DNA of 64,000 nt from Sabellastarte sp. h YS-2021 (Eukaryota; Annelida; Polychaeta; Sabellida; Sabellidae), in contig OZ024929.1 in NCBI GenBank assembly GCA_964017235.1, positions 27,711,464 through 27,775,463 on the forward strand. The letters are read 5' to 3'. A program made the translations under genes and the position numbers. Within the stretch, counting starts at the first letter, position 1, and each line of letters begins with the position of its first letter. Below the pieces are notes generated by a model, which did not search any database, was not told the DNA's origin, and was given only the letters and a program-made list of their open reading frames with translations. This document shows, piece after piece, positions 10,714-19,535 of the stretch.

Positions 10714-11002
10714 TTTTAAAGTCTTTCTGTATGGACTTCAGCATAATGTCTCTGAATTTTACCCCGTTTGTTTGCAACATGGATAACTGCTGACATAACT
10801 GCCCAGCAGTTGCACTAAATCGCCAATTTAGCAGAGATTTCTTGTAGATCATGTCAAACACATCTGTTAATTTCTGTTCTGATGTTACAACTGTCTGTGC
10901 CTTATTTGCAAATGATAAGACATTGTCTGTGTGTGGAGATACTTCAAGGGACTCTAACAGTTGTGACAAATGACTCGTGGAATCACCATCCTCAGATTCT
11001 CG
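10714..11002 (-). CDS. MIF4G-domain protein (PAIP1/MIF4GD-like), exon (first of three seen)
   Basis: 289 bp on the minus strand. The acceptor is TTTGTTTCTAG before 11002 and the donor is GTAAGATA after 10714; it starts in phase 0 and ends in phase 1. An acidic start (RESEDGDSTSHL) leads into SQLLESLEV, KLTDVFDMIYKKSL, FSATAGQLCQQLS and KFRDIMLKSIQKDF. The run F-x3-A-x2-LC-x2-L, then FR-x2-L-x4-Q-x2-F, is characteristic of MIF4G domains of PAIP1, MIF4GD and eIF4G relatives, which act in cap-dependent translation or mRNA decay. I infer MIF4G from pattern alone; the exact orthologue is not settled. Part of this exon is duplicated upstream at 11195-11287. Confidence 0.7.
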
Positions 11003-11464
11003 CTAGAAACAAAAACAAGAGCAGAGTGCCCGTGAACGGGCACTGTGTCAGCTGACTGAGTGTTTTTGATTTGTGAAGGTGATTAGAGGACAGAATAATT
11101 ATCAGGAAAAGGGCTGTACAGAAATACAGTAAATGGTAACTGAACAGCAAGTTCGAAAGAAATTCCGAAGCTGACAGAAGAAAGACTAGATAATGATAAG
11201 ACATTGTCTGTGTGTGGAGATACTTCAAGGGACTCTAACAGTTGTGACAAATGACTCGTGGAATCACCATCCTCAGATTCTCGCTAGAAACAAAAACAAG
11301 AGCAGAGTGCCCGTGAACGGGCACTGTGTCAGCTGACTGAGTGTTTTTGATTTGTGAAGGTGATTAGAGGACAGAATAATTATCAGGAAAAGGGCTGTAC
11401 AGAAATACAGTAAATGGTAACTGAACAGCAAGTTCGAAAGAAATTCCGAAGCTGACAGAAGAAA
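10914..11464. repeat. 281-bp direct tandem duplication spanning a MIF4G exon start
   Basis: 10914-11183 and 11195-11464 are near-identical (start GATAAGACATTGTCTGTG, end GACAGAAGAAA). Each copy holds the 5' third of the MIF4G exon, its acceptor and upstream intron. In the intron part lies a hairpin AGTGCCCGT / ACGGGCACT (11025-11044, repeated ~281 bp on) followed by TGTCAGCTGACTGAGTG. The upstream copy (11195-11287) is a truncated pseudo-exon with an acceptor but no matching donor. Confidence 0.9.
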
Positions 11465-11569
11465 TGGATAAAAAAGTTGTGCTCTGTAAATGGTATTATG
11501 AAGGAAAATAACAAGGTAATTGTTTAAGTGTAAAAAATAGGTTAAAACATATTTAAAGAAATACTACAA
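11465..11569. other. Short AT-rich spacer
   Basis: Nothing recognisable. Confidence 0.4.
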
Positions 11570-12165
11570 ATGCAATATCCTCGTTCGACCTTGAAGAAGG
11601 GGTCCAAGGTCAAATCTAACCACACAAATACATTCCCAGCCCATGATTTCCTATGGTTTACCATTCCAAACCTCTAGGAACAATTATAAATGAGTTATAA
11701 GCACTTTTAAGCTTGGCTGTCCTCATTTGACCTTGAAGGAGGGGTCCAAAGGTCAAATCTGACCATACCAAAAGATTCCGAGCCAATGATTTCCTATGGG
11801 ATGGTTTACCATCCCAAATCTCCGTCACCAATAATAAGCGAGTTGTAGGCACTTTCAATTTTCGCTATCCTCATTTGACCTTGAAGGAGCGTTCCAAGGT
11901 CAAATCGGACCATATCAACAGATTCACAGCCCATGATTTCCTGTCTGTTTACCATCCCAAACCTCTGGGACCAATAATAAGCGAGTTATAAGCACTTTTA
12001 AGTTTGGCTATCCTTGTTTGACCTTGAAGGAGGGGTCATTGAAGGTCAAATCTGACCACACCAAAAGATTCCCACCCCATGATTTCCTACAGGTTGGTTT
12101 ATCATCCCAAACCTCTAGGATCAATAATAAGGGAGATATAAGCACTTTTCATGACTGACAAAAAA
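11570..12165 (+). repeat. 148-bp-family satellite, 4 diverged copies
   Basis: GACCTTGAAGGAGGGGTCC-type segments recur at 11587, 11739, 11877 and 12020, with CCCATGATTTCCTA, CCCAAACCTCTAGGA and GAGTTATAAGCACTTTTAAG between them. This is the same family as the longer array at 27236-29180 but more diverged. Confidence 0.85.
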
Positions 12166-14050
12166 CACCTGTGGCGGCCATCTTGTTTCTCAAAATGAGG
12201 CCAAAAATATTCCCAGACAACATTTTATGGTTATTAATATATACTGCAAACTTAAGAAAGCTAGCTATAATATTTTTTTTCATCAGAGCAGTAATGGTGA
12301 AATCTCTCTCTACACACTGCGGCTATCCAGTGGATACAATGATTTACTCAACAGTGAGAACCTGAAAGTAGCTATTGCTCAGCTATGCCATGACATAGAG
12401 GTATTTTATATTTTAACAAAATACTCCAAATGCAATATTTTTCAAGTTATAGCTGATTTACTCAACAGTCAGTACCTGAGAATAGCTATTGCTCAGTTGT
12501 GCCATGAGCTATAGGTCTATAATTTCACTATGTTATAGCTGACCCAAAAGTAGCTGAATAACATATTTGCACAAATTTCTGTAAATGCAATAGTTTTCCA
12601 ATTATAACTGATTTACTCAACAGTGAGAACTTCAAAGTAGCTATTACTTAGCTATGAAATGAGCCACAGGTCTGAAACTTCACTATGTTATAGCTGACCC
12701 CAAAATAGGTGAATAACATATTGAAACAAAATACTCTAAATGCAATAGTTTTCAAGTTATAAGCGATTTACTCAACAGTGATAACCTAAAAGTAGCTATT
12801 ACTCAGCTATGCCATGAGCTACAGGTCTGAAATTTTACTATGTTATAGCTGGCCCAAAAGTAGCTGAATAACATATTTATACGAAATTCTCTAAATGCAA
12901 TAGTTTTTAAGTTACAAGTGATTTTACTCATAATGGAAGTTACTGAAAAGCCCAAAAGTAGCTATTACTCACTTAGCTATTGAGACAGACACCCAACTTA
13001 CTCACCATATTGTAGCTATGAAAAAAATAGCTGAATAACATATTTTAACAAAATGCTCTAACACTTTTCAAGTTATAAGTGATTTACTCAACAGTGATAA
13101 CCTAAAAGTAGCTATTACTCAGCTATGCCATGAGCTACAGGTCTGAAATTTTACTATGTTATAGCTGACCCAAAAGTAGCTGAATAACATATTTATACGA
13201 AATTCTCTAAATGCAATAGTTTTCAAGTTATAAGCGATTTACTCAACAGTGATAACCTAAAAGTAGCTATTACTCAGCTATGCCATGAGCTACAGGTCTG
13301 AAATTTCACTATGTTATAGCTGGCCCAAAAGTAGCTGAATAACATATTTATACGAAATTCTCTAAATGCAATAGTTTTTAAGTTACAAGTGATTTTACTC
13401 ATAATGGAAGTTACTGAAAAGCCCAAAAGTAGCTATTACTCACTTAGCTATTGAGACAGACACCCAACTTACTCACCATATTGTAGCTATGAAAAAAGTA
13501 GCTGAATAACATATTTTAACAAAATGCTCTAAATGCAACACTTTTCAAGTTATAAGTGATTTACTCAACAGTGATAACCTAAAAGTAGCTATTACTCAGC
13601 TATGCCATGAGCTACAGGTCTGAAATTTTACTATGTTATAGCTGACCCAAAAGTAGCTGAATAACATATTTATATGAAATTCTCTAAATGCAATAGTTTT
13701 CAAGTTATAAGCGATTTACTCAACAGTGATAACCTAAAAGTAGCTATTACTCAGCTATGCCATGAGGTACAGGTCTGAAATTTCACTATGTTATAGCTGG
13801 CCCAAAAGTAGCTGAATAACATATTTATACGAAATTCTCTAAATACAATAGTTTTTAAGTTACAAGTGATTTTACTCATAATGGAAGTTACTGAAAAGCC
13901 CAAAAGTAGCTATTACTCACTTAGCTATTGAGACAGACACCCAACTTACTCACCATATTGTAGCTATGAAAAAAGTAGCTGAACAACATATTTTCACAAA
14001 ATGCTGTAAATGCAACACTTTTCAAGTTATAAGTGATTTAGTGCATGATT
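12166..14050 (+). repeat. ~157-bp satellite with a 477-bp higher-order repeat
   Basis: The unit contains CAAGTTATAAGTGATTTACT, AGTAGCTATTACTCAGCTAT and CCAAAAGTAGCTGAATAACA. Monomers are 155-166 bp and fall into three types; the third has ATTTTACTCATAATGGAAG and a CCCAACTTACTCACC stretch. Triplets repeat at 477-bp intervals (about 13064 to 13541 to 14017), nearly unchanged. The start (12176) carries GGCGGCCATCTTG. Confidence 0.88.
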
Positions 14051-14460
14051 TCATGAATTTTAATGCATTAAAAAATTATTAAAAAAATTTATTGAAAAAA
14101 AAGTAAGACAGATCCAGGTCTCATACTCACACAGGAGAATCTACCTCTGGCCTAGTACATATATGCAAGATATGAGAGAAATCCCTGCAATAGTCACTGA
14201 GAAAATTGTGATAAAAAGTTGAAATTTTCACACTTTTGGTGGGGGTACCCCCCTTGTAATGTCTCTAGCGAACAGACGAACAGACAGATTTGCATGCCTT
14301 GAACAATTTTTCATCCTCGATAGATAAGGTATCTTTTAAAAAAAACAGCATGTCTCTAGGCCTTGTAGTTTTGGAGAAGAAGTTGTTCACGCGGACGCGG
14401 ACGCCCACGCCGCAGAGTGATGACATAATGTCAGCTGACTGACAAGTCAGCTGACATAAA
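14051..14460 (+). repeat. Tail of satellite element with perfect 13-bp-arm hairpin
   Basis: A-rich DNA leads to a GC-rich CGCGGACGCGGACGCCCACG tract, then GATGACATA. The hairpin at 14428-14457 has arms ATGTCAGCTGACT (14428-14440) and AGTCAGCTGACAT (14445-14457), loop GACA, and is followed by AAAA. The arm word TGTCAGCTGACT also occurs after the small hairpin in the 281-bp duplication, so these may be two ends of one element (roughly 11.3-14.46 kb). Confidence 0.75.
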
Positions 14461-14734
14461 AATGTGAACAAAAACATAAAACAATTTTAATAAACTGTAG
14501 ATTACTTCCCTTCAACCACAGCATCAATAATAGTTGCACTGCCAAACAAAAGTATTTTAATAGTGATGTAGGTCTTTACTACAGTCATAATTTTAAAATG
14601 TATTAAGCATTTCATGTATTGTGACATAATTACAATATGCACAAAATCTTCTCTTAAGGTCATACATTAACAATATCAACTTTTCAACCACAGGTAAAGT
14701 CACCCTAACTCACATTAAATAACGCATGTAAGAC
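14461..14734. other. AT-rich sequence, no gene seen
   Basis: No repeat unit or coding frame recognised. Confidence 0.4.
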
Positions 14735-17424
14735 AAGACCACTGCCGTGGTATGATCTCCCACCGCACTACATCAAAAAGTAGGTGAACAACATATTTGA
14801 CAAAACTCCTTTAAATTGAATAGTTTTGCTGTTATAAATTATTTAAATCAAAAAAGTCAAAGTAGCTATTACTGAGTTAGCTATGGACCTACAGCTTTCA
14901 AAATTTGCAATGAGTTATTTGAGAAAAATTGGCTAAGTACAATACTTTTAAGAGATAATTCGCATTTACTCATTTTGAGTGGGTGAGTAATTATCTACGG
15001 GTCTGAAACTTCACCATGTGAAAGCTCTTCCAAAAGTAGATGAATGAGTTATTTGAGAAAAATTGGCTATCTGCAATACTTTTAGCGATAATTCGCATTT
15101 ACTCATTTTGAGTAGGTGAGTAATTAGCTATAGGTCTGAAACTTCACCAAGTGAAAGTCCTCCCAAAAGTAGGTGAATGAGTTATTTGAGAAAAATTGGC
15201 TATCTGCAATACTTTTAACGATAATTCGCATTTACTCGTTTTGAGTAGGTGAGTAATTAGCTATGGGTGTGAAACTTCACCAAGTGAAAGTTCTCCCAAA
15301 AGTAGGTGAATGAGTTATTTGAGAAAAATTGGCCATCTGCAATACTTTTAGAGATAATTCGCATTTACTCATTTTCAGTAGGTGAGTAATTAGCTATGAG
15401 TCTGAAACTTCACCATGTGAAAGCTCTTCCAAAAGTAGGTGAACAAGTTATTTGAGAAAAATTGGCTATCTGCAATACTTTTAGCGATAATTCGCATTTA
15501 CTCATTTTCAGTGGGTGAATAATTATCTATGGGTCTGAAACTTCACCATGTGAAAGCTCTTCCAAAAGTAGGTGAACAAGTTATTTGAGAAAAATTGGCT
15601 ATCTGCAATACTTTTAGCGATAATTCGCATTTACTCATTTAGAGTAGGTGAGTAATTAGCTATGGGTCTGAAACTTCATCAAGTGAAAGCTCTTCCAAAA
15701 GTAGGTGAATGAGTTATTTGAGAAAAATTGGCTATCTGCAATAGTTTTAGTGATACTTCGCATTTACTCATTTTGAGTAGGTGAGTAATTAGCTATGGGT
15801 CTGAAACTTCACCAAGTGAAAGCTCTCCCAAAAGTAGGTGAATGAGTTATTTGAGAAAAATTGGCTATCTGCAATACTTTTAGAGATAATTCGCATTTAC
15901 TCATTTTGAGTAGGTGAGTAATTAGCTATGGGTGTGAAACTTCACCAAGTGAAAGCTCTCCCAAAAGTAGGTGAATGAGTTATTTGAGAAAAATTGGCTA
16001 TCTGCAATACTTTTAGCGATAATTCGCATTTACTCATTTTCAGTAGGTGAGTAATTAGCTATGGGTCTGAAACTTCACCAAGTGAAAGCTCTCCCAAAAG
16101 TAGGTTTATGAGTTATTTGAGAAAAATTGGCTATCTGCAATACTTTTAGAAATAATTCGCATTTACTCATTTTCAGTAGGTGAGTAATTAGCTACGAGTC
16201 TGAAACTTCACCATGTGAAAGCTCTCCCAAAAGTAGATGAATGACTTAAAAAGTAGATGAACAACTTATTTGAGAGAAATTGTGTAGCTGCAATACTTTT
16301 GAAGATATAAGGCATTTACTCATTATGGTTATCATTAAAAATTGACAAAGTAGCTATTACGGTTTGCGAGATATTTGTCATTTTTCACATTTTCACCAAA
16401 AGTAGCAATAAAGTAGCCATTACTCACTTGTACATTGAGCAACAGTTGTGAAACTTAAATATGTTACAGTTCACAAAAAAGTAGATGAACAACTTATTTG
16501 AGAGAAATTGTGTAGCTGCAATACTTTTGAAGATATAAGGCATTTACTCATTATGGTTATCATTAAAAATTGACAAAGTAGCTATTACTCACTTAGCTAT
16601 GGAGATACACTTCCAAACTAGTGACCATGTTGTAGCTGTGGAGATAGTAGCTGAACAACATATTGGAACAAAATTGTGTAGCTGCAATACTTTTGAAGAC
16701 ATAAGCCATTTACTCATTATGGTTATCATCAAAGTAGCTATTACTCAGTTAGCTATGGAGTTACAGCTGTGAAAATTCACAATACAGTATATCCAAAAGA
16801 TAGGTGAACAACATATTCGACAAAAATCCTCTATATTCAATAGCTTTTGAGTTATAAGTGGCTCAATGGTCAAATGTTAAACTTAGTTTAGCTATTACTC
16901 AGTTAGCTATGGTGCTACACCTTGGACACCTCACCATGATATACTACATGAAGGAGTTGTTGAACAACATATTTCAGCCCAATATTGTAAGTAACAGTTA
17001 CAAAGACAAAATCAATTTACTCATTTTGCTCATTGTTAATAACAGAAAATAGCTATTACTCACTTAGCTATGAAGATAGAACCCTAAAAATGGTACCATC
17101 ATGTAGGCATGGAGAAAGTAGCTGAACAATGTATTTTACAGAAACACTCTAAATGTAGTCATTTTGGAGTTATGAGCACTTTACTCAAAGTAGCCACCAT
17201 TGCTATTACTCACTTAGCTATGGTCCTAGGTGTGAAATAACAGCATCAAATGAAAAGACATAAGCAATAAGGTCTTAAAAAACATTGAAAAGGCCAAGGA
17301 GAAACAACCAGTGTGATGTACAGCCCTTTATAAAAGCGTGACACACACTCAATAACACACGAACACACACACACACGCACGGAATGCGTTTTATAATCTC
17401 CCGCCCGACCGGCGGGAGATAAAA
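14735..17424 (+). mobile_element. Non-autonomous hairpin-ended element with 133-bp satellite, copy 1
   Basis: The leader (14735-14890) includes AAGACCACTGCCGTGGTATG, also present at 30427-30450 just before the Helitron remnant. An array of 133-bp units (14890-16240) is followed by a ~1.2-kb tail (16220-17395), an (AC)n tract and a hairpin at 17396-17420: arms ATCTCCCGCC / GGCGGGAGAT, loop CGACC. The tail is matched almost base for base at 40600-41805. It has no coding capacity. The layout resembles Helentron-associated elements described in bivalves and flies, but that assignment is an inference. Confidence 0.75.
14890..16240 (+). repeat. 133-bp satellite array (~10 copies)
   Basis: GTGAGTAATTAGCTATGGGT recurs at 15781, 15914 and 16047, an exact 133-bp step. 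Each unit also has AACTTCACCAAGTGAAAG, CCAAAAGTAGGTGAATGAGT and GATAATTCGCATTTACTCAT. Variation is mostly single bases (GGTCTG/GGTGTG, GAGATA/GCGATA). Confidence 0.93.
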
Positions 17425-17880
17425 AGATTATTTCAATTAACACCCCAGCCTGTTCAAGCTACCTAAATAATTTTTAAAAAGTTACAAGAAGTGAAGTAGC
17501 AATTAAACAGCCTTATATCTACAAACCAACAATATCTTGCACATTAAAGACAATTTATTTTAACCTCACTTAATTTATGGCACTGAATTCCACAAATATC
17601 ACAGTAAAGGTTGGTTTTTTTTACGTCCCATCCAACTCTATAAGTATCAAACACATAAAACTCTATTAAAGTTTCATTTTTTTTTGGACTATACTTCAAC
17701 TGGACAAAAGGATTTTGTACACAAAAACAAAGCATCCCTGCAGTTTGTAATTTTATATGAAATGTTAAAGGACCGATGTGAAGAGGTAAATGTTATTGGT
17801 TGATGAGAAATTCTCCTGAAAGGATCATGTTTGGTGACCTGATATTGAGACTGCAAGTGAAAGTAGAAAAAAACGTATCT
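17425..17880. other. Spacer with an 85-bp segment repeated at 25.8 kb
   Basis: 17763-17850 (GTGAAGAGGTAAATGTT...GAGAAATTCTCCTGAAAGG region) recurs in direct orientation at about 25826-25895, on the other side of the satellite/DIRS block. No gene found. Confidence 0.6.
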
Positions 17881-18714
17881 CAAAATAGCTATTGGTCAGC
17901 TATGCAATGAGGTACTGACCTGCAGTTCTACTATGTAAAAGCTGATCCCAAACAAGATGAAAAACATATTAAAGAAAATACTGCAAATGCCATAATTTTC
18001 AAGCTACAAGTGATTTACTCTACAGCGAGAATGTGAAAGTAATTGCAATTTCACTATGAAATATCTGACCCAAAAGTAGGTGAATAACATGTGTCAAAAC
18101 AATACTCTGTATGTAATAGTTTTCAAGTTACAAGTGATTTACTCAAATGTGAGAACCTCATAGTAGCTATGGCTCAGCCATGCAGTGAGCTATAGGTCTG
18201 CAATTTTATAATGTTATAGCTGCGCCAAAACTAGGTGAACAGCATACAAACAAAAATACTATAAATGCAATAGTTTTCAAGTTACAAGCGATTTACTCAA
18301 CAGTGAGAATCTCAAAAAAGCTATTGCTCAGCTCTGCAAAGAGCTACAGGTGTGCAACTTTACTATGTTATAGAGGATCCAACAGTAGGTGAATAACTTA
18401 TTTAAACAAAATACTCTAAATGCAATAGTTTTTAAGTTACAAGTGATAAACAGTGAGAACCTCAAAGTAGCGATTGTTCAGCTATGCCATGACGTACAAT
18501 TCACTATGTTATAGCTGACCCAAAAGTAGGTGAACAAGATATTTAAACAAAATACTCTAAATTTAATAGTTTTCAAGCTACAACTGATTTACTCAACAGT
18601 GAGAACCTGAGAAAAGCTATTACAAAGCTACGCCATGAGCTACAAGCTTCAATTTTACAATGTTATATCTAATTCAAAAGTAGATAAATAACATATGTAA
18701 ACAAATTCTCTAAA
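17881..18714 (+). repeat. ~157-bp satellite, diverged copies left of the DIRS insertion
   Basis: Same family as 12166-14050: CAAGTTACAAGTGATTTACT, CAACAGTGAGAACCTCAAAG and CCAAAAGTAGGTGAATAACA at ~150-160 bp steps. It breaks at CTCTAAAT (18710-18717), and the expected continuation GCAATAGTTTTCAAG resumes at 25024. Confidence 0.85.
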
Positions 18715-18716
18715 TT

Positions 18717-19020
18717 TGAAAATTTTAATTACTTAAATGTAGCTTTTATAAGCTACAAGCTTACCATGTGGGACTGAATGCTTTACTGGTTGCCGCGAGG
18801 CACAGACGACCAACGCTCGAGAAAAACAAGCATGTAGTTGGTTCGGCCTCATAGGTTGTCGTGACGTCATCACTTCCTGTGTATCAGCCTCCTTTTCGTT
18901 GAGATTAAACCCATGTCCCCTCAGCTGTAATACAGCGGGGAGGTAGGGTGGGACTCTTCTCAGTCCCACATGGTAAGCTTGTAGCTTATAAAAGCTACAT
19001 TTAAGTAATTAAAATTTTCA
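18717..19020 (+). mobile_element. 304-bp mini-DIRS element with 61-bp perfect inverted repeats
   Basis: 18717-18777 and 18960-19020 are perfect inverted repeats of 61 bp. The inner part is the DIRS terminus CTTACCATGTGGGACTGA; the outer part is AT-rich. The left interior (18761-18901) matches the reverse complement of the right end of the neighbouring full DIRS (24872-25011). The right interior matches its left end loosely (a TTACAGCTGAG segment). It therefore carries both DIRS ends without coding sequence, in the opposite orientation to the full element. It looks like a non-autonomous deletion derivative. Confidence 0.75.
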
Positions 19021-19021
19021 A

Positions 19022-19063
19022 TTTTATTGCGCTACAATAGCTTACCATGTGGGACTGAATGCT
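19022..19063 (+). repeat. DIRS left inverted terminal repeat
   Basis: 42 bp, the inverse of 24982-25023. It abuts the mini-DIRS right repeat with no satellite between. Beyond the shared part the two ends diverge (GAATTCAACC here, TTACTGGTTG at the other end). Confidence 0.85.
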
Positions 19064-19535
19064 GAATTCAACCGCCCGGTGGCGGGATTACAGCTGAGAC
19101 TGGAAGGTCTGAATGTTGTTTTTCTCGAATTGAGAGTAATAAAAAATAGTTCCAAAAAATTTCCAGTCTGAGTCCCATTTACAGAGTCCCAATCCTGAAG
19201 GTCGGACTTTTAAAGAGCCAAAAACCTGATGAGAATACACAGTGTCGTACACTGTAGGGTGTTTGGAAGGAGGATTGTGTACCCGGAGTACACAGATAGG
19301 AAGAACCCCTAAGGGCTATGACGTCAGAAATGAGGTCAAGGTTCGAGAATTGCTATTTGCAACCTTATTTATAAGACAACCTTATGGTCCCAAGAATTTA
19401 AAGTTAATGTAAATTCAATATGTGAGACCTTACCTGTAACACCCTGATGAGGTAGCTTATACCTAGACCTGGGGAGACTCCTGAAGGCTTAGCTGTAGCG
19501 GACGTGCCCCCCCCCCTTTCTTTCCGAAGAAGACA

